From: Ferrovum sp. PN-J185
GTDB lineage: Bacteria > Pseudomonadota > Gammaproteobacteria > Burkholderiales > Ferrovaceae
Assembly: GCF_001581925.1 (NCBI RefSeq)
Contig: NZ_LQZA01000001.1
Coordinates: 434,001 to 498,000, forward strand
Direction of reading: 5' to 3'
DNA length: 64,000 bases
This document shows, piece by piece, positions 35,449 to 44,604 of this stretch (position 1 is its first letter; each line of letters begins with the position of its first letter). The position numbers were made by a program, and so were the translations under genes. The notes beneath the pieces were generated by a model. The model was not told the origin of the DNA and did not search any database. It saw only the letters and a list, made by a program, of their open reading frames with translations.

Positions 35449-36795
35449 ATGAGGTTACTAACTAATACATTAACACCGCCTCTCTTATCGTGCCTTGTCG
35501 TATCCCTCTTTTGTGTGGGTAGTGCGCGAGCAGAAAACCTTCTGGATGCATATCAAGCGGCTTTTGATTCTAATCCTCAGTTGGCGCAAGCAAAGCACCA
35601 ATTGGAAGCCAATAAAGAGCTAAGACCTTTAGCCAATTCAGCTTATTTGCCACATGTCAACGCCGGTGCTGATGCCGGACGAAATCGCTCTTATATTAGT
35701 CCCCTAATTGCCGGCGGTAGTCCTACTCAAGGGGTATTCCCCACAGATGCTTACAGTGTTACTTTGAGTCAGGCTATTTTTAATGGTCAGGCTTTAGCTG
35801 CGATGGGACAGGCAGATGATTTGATTAGAGCCAGCGAACAACAGTACTTAAGTGCTCAACAGGTATTAGTAAGACAGGTCACGGTTGCATACTTTGGTAT
35901 TCTACAAGCTCAATCGCAATTAACCGTGGCCAATGAAGCGGAAAAATTACTTAGAAACATCAAAGAACAAGCAGAAGAAAATTTACGTGTCGGTACTGGC
36001 GATATTATTTCAGTGAATGAAGCTAAAGCCCGTTGGCAAAGTGCATTAGCAGATCAAATCAATGCGCGTAATCGACTGTCTATTTCATATAGTCAGTTAC
36101 AACGAGTCACTCATCAACCGGATATTAAGAGTGTCGCTGATTTAAAAGAATTTACTCCTCTTGGCCCAAGTCCCGATGACATGGAGCAATGGGTAAATCA
36201 GGCCTTGGCTAACCAACCCCTGATTCACCAAGCTGAAGAACAGGTCAAGGCCGCACAGGCACAAGAGGAAATAAATCGACGTGCGCGTTGGCCAGTTGTT
36301 ACCCTAAATGGTGTTGGTGCACACATACGTGGACAGACTTTCCCTGATTTAACAACCAATCAAGCTGGAGCGATTTTAAGTTTAAGTATTCCTCTTATTG
36401 ATGGTGGTCAGATTTCCGCGCAAGTGGGGCAAGCCCATAGTCTAGAGCGCGCTCAGGAAGATCAGTTAAATAATGTCAAAGACCAAGTCACCCTGGATAC
36501 GCGCCAAGCTTTCCTTGATTTAAAAAATAGTGTGGCAAGTTATGAGGCAGCCAGAGCGACCCTTGAGTCTGCTAAATTATCTTTAGAGGGAACACGGGCA
36601 GGTTTTGGTATCGGCACACGTTCAATGATTGACTTGTTGACCACTGCCACTGACTATATTCAAGCTGAATCAACGTATTTTAATGCACGTTACCAACAGA
36701 TCTTGTCACGCATTGAACTTAAATTTGCGGTGGGTATCCTAAATGATCAAGACATCACTGCGATTAATCAATTGTTGTCTGAGAAGCATTCTTAA
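35449..36795 (+). CDS. TolC-family outer-membrane efflux protein
   Basis: 448 residues from the ATG at 35449, with a GAG upstream; an earlier TTG is unlikely. The signal peptide ends at SARA, then ENLLDAYQAAFDSNPQLAQA begins the first helical repeat of a TolC channel. The second repeat begins near LANQPLIHQAEEQVKAA. It forms the outer-membrane exit duct for tripartite efflux pumps or type I secretion. No inner-membrane pump or adaptor gene is adjacent, so it probably serves pumps encoded elsewhere, like TolC itself. Confidence 0.92.
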   Translation: MRLLTNTLTPPLLSCLVVSLFCVGSARAENLLDAYQAAFDSNPQLAQAKHQLEANKELRPLANSAYLPHVNAGADAGRNRSYISPLIAGGSPTQGVFPTDAYSVTLSQAIFNGQALAAMGQADDLIRASEQQYLSAQQVLVRQVTVAYFGILQAQSQLTVANEAEKLLRNIKEQAEENLRVGTGDIISVNEAKARWQSALADQINARNRLSISYSQLQRVTHQPDIKSVADLKEFTPLGPSPDDMEQWVNQALANQPLIHQAEEQVKAAQAQEEINRRARWPVVTLNGVGAHIRGQTFPDLTTNQAGAILSLSIPLIDGGQISAQVGQAHSLERAQEDQLNNVKDQVTLDTRQAFLDLKNSVASYEAARATLESAKLSLEGTRAGFGIGTRSMIDLLTTATDYIQAESTYFNARYQQILSRIELKFAVGILNDQDITAINQLLSEKHS

Positions 36796-36861
36796 TAATA
36801 GGCCTCTCACATTTAACGTAATGGTGTGAGTTATCAAAAAAACAAACAGAGGAGTCAGATT

Positions 36862-37284
36862 ATGAAGAGATTACTGCAGTGTACTTTTGCTACCCTTACT
36901 ACTTTACTTTTAGTGGGCATGGCCCAAGCAGCCTCTAATCCTGATGTTGAAGCCAAAATCAAAGAAGGACATCAATTATTTACTACAGCTAAATTTCAAG
37001 GTAACGGTCGTGTCTGTGAAACCTGTCACGTGGCAGGAGGCCGAACAGCTGGCCATTTACCTAATGGGAAGCCAATGCCAAGTTTGATGAATGCCGCAGC
37101 CGTCTTTCCTCGTATCAGACAAGGTCACATTACGACGCTTGAAGATCAAATTCGTAAATGTGTCGGTGGTGCTATCGAGGGAACTCCACCTGATTATGGC
37201 AGCGAGGAGCTTGGCGCTTTGAGTGTATACCTGACATCTCTTTCACAAGGTAAAGCTATCGAGCTAGGTGGGACTCCTCAGTGA
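36862..37284 (+). CDS. Periplasmic c-type cytochrome, monohaem
   Basis: 140 residues from the ATG at 36862 (GGAG upstream). The signal peptide ends at AQA. A single haem site CETCH is at residues 52-56. GKPMPSLMNAAAVFPRI may supply the distal Met ligand, and IRKCVGGAIEG resembles the C-terminal half of cytochromes of the SoxX/thiosulfate-dehydrogenase type. It probably shuttles electrons in the periplasm; the donor is unknown. Its 3' end overlaps the convergent lyase gene by seven bases. Confidence 0.85.
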   Translation: MKRLLQCTFATLTTLLLVGMAQAASNPDVEAKIKEGHQLFTTAKFQGNGRVCETCHVAGGRTAGHLPNGKPMPSLMNAAAVFPRIRQGHITTLEDQIRKCVGGAIEGTPPDYGSEELGALSVYLTSLSQGKAIELGGTPQ

Positions 37285-38198
37285 GGTTGTGTGGGGGGCT
37301 GATGCAATTGTGTAATCGGTCCCGCCTTTAACAGTTGACTGGGTAGAATACGCCCCATCAAGTCTGTTAACTGTTGAGCTGCGTTGAGTAATTTATCTAA
37401 ATTCATACCTGTATCGTAGCCCATTAAATCCAACATATGAACAAGCTCTTCTGTGGTGATATTACCGGTGGCGCCTGGCGCGTAAGGGCAGCCACCTAAT
37501 CCTCCCAAAGAGGCATCAAAAGAGCGAATTCCAGCTTGTATCCCTGCTAACACATTAGCAAGTCCCATCCCACGTGTATTGTGAAAGTGAAGAGTTGTGA
37601 TACCGCTAAATAACTCTTGTGTGCGTTGACTTAATGTGGTGACTAAACTTGGGTAGGCCATACCCGTCGTATCACAGAGGCTAATACCCCATACCTTTAA
37701 TTGAGCAAAGCGCTGAATCCATCGAGTCACAGTCTGTTCGCTTATGGCTCCTTCTATGGGGCAACCAAAACTGGTTGATAGGGAGATATTCACGCGTATA
37801 TTATGATGATGGGCTAGTGCAATCACTTCACTTAAGGTGGCGAATGACTCATCACAACTCATACGTAAATTTGCGCGATTATGGCTTTCACTCACACTCA
37901 TTACCAGATTAAACAAATCCACTTGACAGTCAATGGCGCGTTGAGCTCCTCGTAAATTGGGGATAAGGGCACTATAGGTGACATGAGGTTCTCGTTTAAT
38001 TGCACTCATCACCTCTTCTGCATCGCGTAACATGGGGATGGCTTTAGGACTTGTGAAAGACGTCACTTCAATGACGCTGTAACCACATTGGGATAATTCA
38101 TTAATCAGTTTGATTTTATCTGCGGTGGCAACAAATTCTTTTTCTGACTGAAAACCATCACGTGTCACCACTTCATTGATGGCGATTTTTTCCTTCAT
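37278..38198 (-). CDS. Hydroxymethylglutaryl-CoA lyase
   Basis: 306-residue TIM-barrel lyase of the HMGL-like family. The catalytic Arg-Asp lies in VVTRDGFQSEKE, and the cysteine loop GLGGCPYAPGATGN matches HMG-CoA lyase. It cleaves HMG-CoA to acetyl-CoA and acetoacetate; related enzymes act on citramalyl-CoA and similar thioesters. It overlaps the preceding CoA-transferase gene by four bases, which suggests that the transferase makes its substrate. Confidence 0.88.
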   Translation of the reverse strand: MKEKIAINEVVTRDGFQSEKEFVATADKIKLINELSQCGYSVIEVTSFTSPKAIPMLRDAEEVMSAIKREPHVTYSALIPNLRGAQRAIDCQVDLFNLVMSVSESHNRANLRMSCDESFATLSEVIALAHHHNIRVNISLSTSFGCPIEGAISEQTVTRWIQRFAQLKVWGISLCDTTGMAYPSLVTTLSQRTQELFSGITTLHFHNTRGMGLANVLAGIQAGIRSFDASLGGLGGCPYAPGATGNITTEELVHMLDLMGYDTGMNLDKLLNAAQQLTDLMGRILPSQLLKAGPITQLHQPPTQPH

Positions 38199-39394
38199 TG
38201 AATAATTCCTTTCTCTTCTAGAGCGTGAATGGTATTGTCATCTAAGCCTAGTTGTTGGAGTACTGTTTTAGTGTGCTCACCTAAGAGAGGTGCTCTGTGG
38301 CGTATTGATCCTGGTGTTCTTGAGAGTTTGGGGATAACACCAGGCACTTCTATGTTGAGTCCGTTGGCAGTGGTAACTGTTTCAATCATCTCTCTTGCCC
38401 GGTAGTGTGGGTCATCACTGATATCTTTAATGGTGTAAATTTTACCTGCTGGCACTGATGCTTCTGCAAGTGTTTGAAGTACCTTTTCAATGGGGTAGAG
38501 TTGGGTCCAGGCACTGATTGCTTGATCTATTCGTTCAGCTTGCAAGGATCTTCCTTTGTTATTTGCAAGATCTGGGTCGTAAGCTAAATCCTCTCGTCCT
38601 ATGGCACGCATGAGACGTTGATAAATGCTGTCGCCATTACCGGCAATTAACACATAGCCATCAAGGCAGGGATAGGCATTACTTGGGGTAATACCAGGCA
38701 ACGCACTTCCCGCAGGCCCTCTGATAGCGCCAAAGGCACTGTACTCAGGGAGCAGGCTTTCGGTACAATTAAAAACTGCTTCATAAAGTGCCATATCAAT
38801 GACCTGTCCTTGGCCATTATTTCTTTGTCGTTCAAATAGGGCAGCTAACACCCCGATGCTGCCTTGTAGGGCGGCGAGTGTATCACCAATACTCAACCCT
38901 ACGCGAACGGGTACTTCACCTGGTTGCCCGGTTAGGTGACGCAGTCCACCCATGGCCTCGCCAATTGCTCCAAAACCAGGTAAGTCGCGGTAGGGTCCTG
39001 TTTGGCCGTAACCAGAAATCCTTAACATAATTAAACCAGGATTATCTTGAGAAAGATTTTCATAGGACATGCCCCAGGATTCCAGTGTACCTGGACGAAA
39101 GTTCTCAATCAGAATATCCGCTTCCACTGCCAAACGATAAGCTAACTGCTGCCCCTCTGGTTGGCGAAGATCAATGGCGACACTTTGTTTATTACGTGAT
39201 TGTACTTCCCACCAGACCGAAGTTCCCTCATGGAGAAGACGCCATTGCCTGAGTGGATCACCTTTTTCTGGTGGTTCAATTTTGATGACTTCAGCACCGA
39301 GATCACCAAGGGTTTTGGCACTAAAGGGGCCTGCGATGAGCTGTCCCATTTCCAACACACGAATTCCAGAGAGAGGTCCTGTATTTTTTGACAT
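38195..39394 (-). CDS. Class III (CaiB/BaiF) CoA-transferase
   Basis: 399 residues. GIRVLEMGQLIAGPFSAKTLGDLGAEVIKIE and VEADILIENFRPGTLE are hallmarks of formyl-CoA transferase-type enzymes, with the catalytic Asp in the IDLRQPEG-IDMALYEAV region. By coupling to the HMG-CoA lyase gene it may use succinyl-CoA to activate 3-hydroxy-3-methylglutarate or a similar branched dicarboxylate. Divergent from an MFS carrier gene that could import the acid. Confidence 0.87.
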   Translation of the reverse strand: MSKNTGPLSGIRVLEMGQLIAGPFSAKTLGDLGAEVIKIEPPEKGDPLRQWRLLHEGTSVWWEVQSRNKQSVAIDLRQPEGQQLAYRLAVEADILIENFRPGTLESWGMSYENLSQDNPGLIMLRISGYGQTGPYRDLPGFGAIGEAMGGLRHLTGQPGEVPVRVGLSIGDTLAALQGSIGVLAALFERQRNNGQGQVIDMALYEAVFNCTESLLPEYSAFGAIRGPAGSALPGITPSNAYPCLDGYVLIAGNGDSIYQRLMRAIGREDLAYDPDLANNKGRSLQAERIDQAISAWTQLYPIEKVLQTLAEASVPAGKIYTIKDISDDPHYRAREMIETVTTANGLNIEVPGVIPKLSRTPGSIRHRAPLLGEHTKTVLQQLGLDDNTIHALEEKGIIQ

Positions 39395-39519
39395 AAGGTG
39401 ATAAGTTGAATTTTAAGAATAGTTATTTATTTAACTTAATGCTAACCTAAAAACGATTTTTTGTGACAATCTCTATAATTAAAAAAATTTATTGCAGCTT
39501 TAAGTAAGGAGAGTTAAGT

Positions 39520-40833
39520 ATGACACAGTCCAATTGGCGCGCAGGACTTACTGCTAAACATTGGCAAATATTATTAGGTAGCTTTCTGGGATGGGTATTT
39601 GATGGTTACGAAGCCTTTGCACTCATTGTGGTTATCCCCATGTTACTCAAATCCTTACTGCCAGCTCAGTTACTTCCTTTAGGGCCCTTATATGCGGGTA
39701 CAGTGATTGGTATCACTCTACTTGGATGGGGGATAGGTGGATTAGTAGGAGGGATTTTAGCTGACTATTTGGGGCGACGTCGGGTTATGCTCTGGTCTGT
39801 ATTTTTATACGCTTTATTTTCTGGTTTGACTGCATTGGTACAGAATTTCTATCAATTAGATGCGCTTCGTTTTGTAACGGGCTTAGCAATGGGTAGTGAG
39901 TGGGCTACTGGTATTTCGTTGGTGGCTGAGACATGGCCTAATCGTGCACGCCCTATTGGCGCCGGATTCCTTCAGTCAGGCTTTGGTTGGGGCACCTTAC
40001 TGGCTGCCGCGGTATGGTATGGCTTGTCAACAACTCACCCATTGGGTGCTGAAAGCTGGCGCTTAATGTTTGTGGTGGGGGCAATCCCTGCTTTATTTGT
40101 ATTGTATTTACGCCGCAATTTAGACGAGTCAGAAAAATGGAAGGCAGCGATTCTCTCGAAACGCTGGGGGGCCACAGGTTCGAGTCAGGTGGATTCAGGT
40201 AAACGTCCTTTTACTTTATTTCAGTTATTTCGTGAAAAAGAAGCGCTACGTAGAACGGTCATTACTTTCTTGTTATCTCTTGCTACCACCACTGGTTGGT
40301 GGGCAATTTCAAGCCTATTGCCGCGTTATACAGTGTCCTTGGCTAAGGCTGCTGGTTTACCAAACCCTGCTGAGTGGGGGGCTCGCTCAGGGCTGTATTA
40401 CACTATAGGGGCAGTTGTTGCTTATCTTATAGCTGGTTTTATTATCGATAAACTGGGTAGACGCCGTTTCCTTTTTATAACTTATTTAGGCTCTCTTATC
40501 ATTACTTGGATTTGTTATGGCTGGGTGCGTGATCCACAGTGGTTATTGTGGTTGACCCCAATTAACGGTTTCTTTACTTTAGGTTGTGCTTATGTGTGGA
40601 TGGCGATTTATCCGCCTGAGTTGTTTGCAACCAGTGTTCGCGCTACCGCAGCTAGCGTAATATTTAATGGGGCACGGATTATAGCTTGGGTATTTCCAGT
40701 GCTAGCTGGTAGCATCATTCAGTCATTTGGTAGTCTAGCCATGGCAGCCTTAATTATTAGTTTAATTTATGTGTTGGGATTATTTTTACCTTGGTTGTTA
40801 CCTGAAACCACTCACCAAGATTTACCTGAATAG
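39520..40833 (+). CDS. MFS transporter, metabolite:proton symporter type
   Basis: 437 residues with 12 predicted membrane helices. GWVFDGYEAFALIVVIPML near the N-terminus and the loop DYLGRRRVMLWS between helices 2 and 3 match the metabolite:H+ symporter group, which carries aromatic or short carboxylic acids. A good AAGGAG precedes the ATG. It is divergent from the CoA-transferase/lyase pair, which suggests it imports their substrate, but no residue fixes the specificity. Confidence 0.88.
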   Translation: MTQSNWRAGLTAKHWQILLGSFLGWVFDGYEAFALIVVIPMLLKSLLPAQLLPLGPLYAGTVIGITLLGWGIGGLVGGILADYLGRRRVMLWSVFLYALFSGLTALVQNFYQLDALRFVTGLAMGSEWATGISLVAETWPNRARPIGAGFLQSGFGWGTLLAAAVWYGLSTTHPLGAESWRLMFVVGAIPALFVLYLRRNLDESEKWKAAILSKRWGATGSSQVDSGKRPFTLFQLFREKEALRRTVITFLLSLATTTGWWAISSLLPRYTVSLAKAAGLPNPAEWGARSGLYYTIGAVVAYLIAGFIIDKLGRRRFLFITYLGSLIITWICYGWVRDPQWLLWLTPINGFFTLGCAYVWMAIYPPELFATSVRATAASVIFNGARIIAWVFPVLAGSIIQSFGSLAMAALIISLIYVLGLFLPWLLPETTHQDLPE

Positions 40834-40878
40834 AGAAACTGAATGATTGTGAGGTTGAATTAAGTGGTTTTTATAAGC

Positions 40879-40913
40879 ACAAGGACGTGGAGCATTGAGA
40901 TCTACGTCCTTGT
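40879..40913. terminator. Hairpin between convergent MFS and amtB genes
   Basis: ACAAGGACGTGGA (40879-40891) pairs with TCTACGTCCTTGT (40901-40913) with one G-T pair and a nine-base loop. The T runs on both sides are poor, but the convergent position suggests a bidirectional terminator. Confidence 0.65.
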
Positions 40914-40925
40914 TCATGTAATTTA

Positions 40926-42113
40926 TTAGTCTGGTGTGGCACTGATTTTGTGGATGGCTAAATCAGCTCCCATATATTCCTCTTCTTGATCAAGACGAAT
41001 ACCTACTACTCGTTTCAGAATCCCATACACTACAGCGCCACCAATAAGGGCAATGATAATACCTAAAGAGGTACCAATTAATTGACTCATGAGTGACACG
41101 CCTCCCAGTCCACCTAATGAGGGCAGACCAAAAATTCCTGCGGCAATACCACCCCATGTACCGCATAGCCCATGTAGCGGCCATACACCGAGTACATCAT
41201 CGATTTTCCAGCGATTTTGTACCTGAGTGAACATCACCACAAAAAGAACTCCAGCTACGCCACCTACGACTAAAGCGCCTAATGGATGCATTACATCCGA
41301 TCCCGCACATACAGCCACTAACCCTGCCAAGGGACCGTTATAAACAAAACCAGGATCATTGCGCCCTATCCACCAAGCAGTGAGTGTTCCTCCAACCATG
41401 GCCATAAGGGAATTAAGGGCGACTAAACCATTAATTTTATCCAGCGTTTGTGCACTCATCACATTAAAACCAAACCAGCCAATAGCAAGAATCCAGGCTC
41501 CTAAGGCAAGAAACGGGATATTTGAAGGTGGGTGAGCTGTGATCAGGCCATCGCGTGTGTAGCGACCATGGCGAGCGCCTAACAGTAACACCGCAGGTAG
41601 AGCAATCCATCCGCCTACGGCGTGAACTACTACAGATCCTGCGAAATCATGGAAAGCAAAGCCAAAATGATGGGTTAGCCAATCTTGAATACCATAATGG
41701 TTATTCCAAGCAACTCCTTCGAAGAATGGATAGATGAAACCCACTAATATAAAGGTGGCAATGAGTTGTGGACCAAAACGCGCTCTCTCAGCAATACCAC
41801 CTGAAATAATAGCAGGAACAGCAGCGGCGAAAGTAAGTAGAAAAAAGAACTTAACTAATTCATAACCACTTTTAGCGCTCAAGGTTTGTGCTGAAGCAAA
41901 AAAATCTACGCCATAGGCAATGCTGTAACCAATAAAAAAGTAGGCAATGGTAGAAATACAAAAATCCATCAGAATTTTAACTAATGCATTAACTTGGTTT
42001 TTGCGGCGCACAGTACCTAATTCAAGAAAGGCAAAACCAGCGTGCATTGCAAACACTAAAATGGCGCCCAACAGAATAAAGAGTGCATCACTACTATTTT
42101 TTAATGTATCCAT
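40926..42113 (-). CDS. amtB: Ammonium transporter AmtB
   Basis: 395 residues from the ATG at 42113; a TTG at 42125 would add four residues. It has eleven or so membrane helices, with the twin histidines of the pore in VVVHAVGG and GVWPLHGLCGTWGG and the segment ISGGIAERARF. It carries ammonium into the cell. No glnK gene lies next to it, unlike in most proteobacteria, so PII control would need a gene elsewhere. No sigma-54 promoter was recognised upstream. Confidence 0.95.
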   Translation of the reverse strand: MDTLKNSSDALFILLGAILVFAMHAGFAFLELGTVRRKNQVNALVKILMDFCISTIAYFFIGYSIAYGVDFFASAQTLSAKSGYELVKFFFLLTFAAAVPAIISGGIAERARFGPQLIATFILVGFIYPFFEGVAWNNHYGIQDWLTHHFGFAFHDFAGSVVVHAVGGWIALPAVLLLGARHGRYTRDGLITAHPPSNIPFLALGAWILAIGWFGFNVMSAQTLDKINGLVALNSLMAMVGGTLTAWWIGRNDPGFVYNGPLAGLVAVCAGSDVMHPLGALVVGGVAGVLFVVMFTQVQNRWKIDDVLGVWPLHGLCGTWGGIAAGIFGLPSLGGLGGVSLMSQLIGTSLGIIIALIGGAVVYGILKRVVGIRLDQEEEYMGADLAIHKISATPD

Positions 42114-42297
42114 AATTGATCTCAATAATTAACTATGTTTATTATTAAGCAAGAAACGAACCAAAATAGTTCATTTGAATAATCTTGTTACAAATTTAAA
42201 ATTATTTTTTAAAAACATATAATTAAAGCTGTTAATTAAACAAAATTATAGTATTTTTAATAGGGTTTTTTGAGGTAAGCGCACCATTTTAATACTA

Positions 42298-42840
42298 TTA
42301 TGCTTTGAAATAGGGCATTCTTTTAAGAAACACCTCAGTGACTAATAATCCTTCATTATGTAATTTAAACCATGAGCGTCTAGCCCAATAAGAGGGGTGT
42401 TGGGGGGTGGGAATGAGGCGATAGAGGTTATGGTGTGCTCTTAATTGTTTAAAAAAAAGTGCTTGGCGGCTAATTTGCGGTTGCTGAAATAGCCAATGTC
42501 CAAGTGGCTGGTTACCAAGCTTAGCTAAGGCGTAGTGTTTAGATAGTTGAGGGGTGAGGGGGATAATGCTATGGGCAAAGACTAATGCCTCGCCATGGTG
42601 ACATAACAACACTTCTCTCACTCGGCAAGGCTGTTTTGGGTTGTTTACATAGCCATATTCATCAGCTAGGGGGAAACCCAATTCATCCCGTAATACCACT
42701 ACTTCTATCTCGCCAAAGCTCTGGCGTAAACGCTCTGTGAGTGAGGCAGGGTAGGTAAGCCAATTCTTTGTTTCTTTACTTACTAGCCCCTGAGTAAGAA
42801 AAGGTCGCCAATAAGAATCAATTAAAAGTCGTCTATGCAT
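42298..42840 (-). CDS. ubiC: Chorismate pyruvate-lyase
   Basis: 180 residues. W-L/SLTERLR near residues 27-40, the REVLLCHHGEALVFAHSIIP core and the C-terminal RRSWFKLHNEGLLVTEVFL are typical of UbiC, which splits chorismate to 4-hydroxybenzoate and pyruvate, the first committed step of ubiquinone synthesis. No ubiA is adjacent. It is divergent from a quinone oxidoreductase gene, with about 65 bp between. Confidence 0.88.
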   Translation of the reverse strand: MHRRLLIDSYWRPFLTQGLVSKETKNWLTYPASLTERLRQSFGEIEVVVLRDELGFPLADEYGYVNNPKQPCRVREVLLCHHGEALVFAHSIIPLTPQLSKHYALAKLGNQPLGHWLFQQPQISRQALFFKQLRAHHNLYRLIPTPQHPSYWARRSWFKLHNEGLLVTEVFLKRMPYFKA

Positions 42841-42906
42841 ATTCTCATTATCCCATAGAGAATGTTATTCTCTATTAATTAACACTGTATTTAAAAGGAT
42901 TACTTC

Positions 42907-43908
42907 ATGGCATCTCTTCCTAGCACTATGCGCTATGTGGGCCTTGATCAACCGGGCACTCCTGACGTTCTTAAAATTCTACAAGGAGATATTCCCAAGC
43001 CCTCTCAAGGTGAGGTGTTAATTGAGGTGGCGGCGGCGGGCATTAATCGCCCTGATTGCTTTCAGCGTGCAGGTTTTTATCCGCCACCTAGTGGTGCCTC
43101 ACCGATTATGGGCTTGGAAATTGCCGGTACCATTGTCAGTGTGGGTGAGGGGGTGAGTGGTTGGCAAGTGGGTCAAGAGTGTTGCGCCTTAGTAACCGGT
43201 GGCGGCTATGCTGAATATTGTGTGGCCCCTCAAGAAACGCTGTTACCCATTCCCAATGGTATGAGTTTAGTGGAAGCAGCCACCTTACCGGAGACATTTT
43301 TTACTGTTTGGAGTAATGTGTTTCAACGCGGTCGACTCTCTCCTGGTGAAACATTTTTAGTACAAGGGGGTAGTAGTGGCATCGGTGCTACGGCAATTCA
43401 ATTAGTTAACGCACTGGGTCATCGTGTTTTTGCTACGGCGGGAAGTCCTGAAAAATGCGCCTTTTGTGAAAGTTTAGGGGCAGAGAGGGCAATTAATTAT
43501 CGTCAAGAGGATTTTGTTGAGGTGGTGAAAGTATTGACTGATAAAAAAGGGGTTGATGTCATCTTAGATATGGTAGCAGGGGATTATTTACCTAGAGAAA
43601 TCAAAGCCTTAAAAGATGACGGTAGAATTGTTATTATTGCCTTTTTAGGCGGATCAAAGGTGCTTGTGGATTTTGCTGAAGTCATGCGCCGCAGGCTCAC
43701 CATCACAGGCTCCACCTTGCGCGCACGTGAATTAAGTTTTAAGAAAAAAGTACGTGATGAGTTAGTCGAGAAGGTATGGCCGATGCTGTCTCAAGGTAAG
43801 ATTAAAACCTTTATCCATCAACAATTTACCTTAAGTGAAGTAGCTCTTGCTCACGCAACAATGGAGTCTAGTGTACACATGGGAAAACTCGTGTTAACGG
43901 TTAAATAA
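42907..43908 (+). CDS. NAD(P)H quinone oxidoreductase, zinc-independent MDR type
   Basis: 333 residues of the medium-chain dehydrogenase superfamily, PIG3/QOR type. The N-terminal AAAGINRPDCFQRAGFYPPPSGAS and cofactor motif VQGGSSGIGATAIQLV are diagnostic, and the zinc-binding cysteines of alcohol dehydrogenases are missing. It probably reduces quinones one electron at a time with NADPH. It begins a run of closely spaced genes (terC-like, FAD oxidoreductase, photolyase). Confidence 0.9.
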   Translation: MASLPSTMRYVGLDQPGTPDVLKILQGDIPKPSQGEVLIEVAAAGINRPDCFQRAGFYPPPSGASPIMGLEIAGTIVSVGEGVSGWQVGQECCALVTGGGYAEYCVAPQETLLPIPNGMSLVEAATLPETFFTVWSNVFQRGRLSPGETFLVQGGSSGIGATAIQLVNALGHRVFATAGSPEKCAFCESLGAERAINYRQEDFVEVVKVLTDKKGVDVILDMVAGDYLPREIKALKDDGRIVIIAFLGGSKVLVDFAEVMRRRLTITGSTLRARELSFKKKVRDELVEKVWPMLSQGKIKTFIHQQFTLSEVALAHATMESSVHMGKLVLTVK

Positions 43909-43911
43909 AAT

Positions 43912-44604
43912 ATGTGGCAACAAATTAATCATTTATCTTTTTGGTTGGCACTACCACAGATTGTCGGTATTGACCTAGTTTTAAGTGGTGACAATGCTGT
44001 GGTGATCGCCTTGGCAGCCCGTGCTCTGGTGGGTCGTGATAGACGTATGGCTTTATTAATTGGTGGCGTGACTGCCATTATTTTTAGAATGTTCTTAACT
44101 ATTATCGCCGCAGGTTTATTGTCTTTCCCTTTTATTATGACAGCTGGAGGAGTGCTTCTTTTTTGGGTAGCATTGCGCTTAGTGAAAGGACGTCATGAGT
44201 CCCATCAGGAATCAGATATTCCAGCCACCAGTCAGTTAACACAGGCTATTCGAGCCATCGTTATCGCTGATGTGGTGATGAGTCTTGATAATGTGTTAAG
44301 TGTTGCAGCCATTGCCCGTGGGAATCCGCTCTTATTGTTATTTGGGTTGATGTTATCTATCCCTTTAATTATTGTGGGTAGTACCTTTTTGATGCACTTA
44401 ATGAATCGCTTTAAGTCGATTATTGTCTTGGCAGGCGCATTATTGGGGTACGTAAGTGTGGACATGATCCTCTCTGATTTTGCCTGGCGTAGCTATTTGT
44501 CTCAGATTTCCTCTGTTAATCACACAATATTAGCTTTGTTCGGTGCATTATTGATCTTTATTTTGAGTCGTCCATCTCGCTCACGTGCCGCTAAGTCACC
44601 ATGA
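43912..44604 (+). CDS. TerC-family membrane protein
   Basis: 230 residues with about seven membrane helices. Two inverted repeats carry the family motifs DLVLSGDNAVVIALAA and DVVMSLDNVLSVAAIA, with conserved Asp residues within the membrane. TerC/YjbE-type proteins are linked to metal (manganese) export and to metalation of exported proteins. No yybP-ykoY-type riboswitch was recognised upstream; the gene starts three bases after the oxidoreductase stop and ends in an ATGA overlap with the next gene. Confidence 0.88.
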   Translation: MWQQINHLSFWLALPQIVGIDLVLSGDNAVVIALAARALVGRDRRMALLIGGVTAIIFRMFLTIIAAGLLSFPFIMTAGGVLLFWVALRLVKGRHESHQESDIPATSQLTQAIRAIVIADVVMSLDNVLSVAAIARGNPLLLLFGLMLSIPLIIVGSTFLMHLMNRFKSIIVLAGALLGYVSVDMILSDFAWRSYLSQISSVNHTILALFGALLIFILSRPSRSRAAKSP

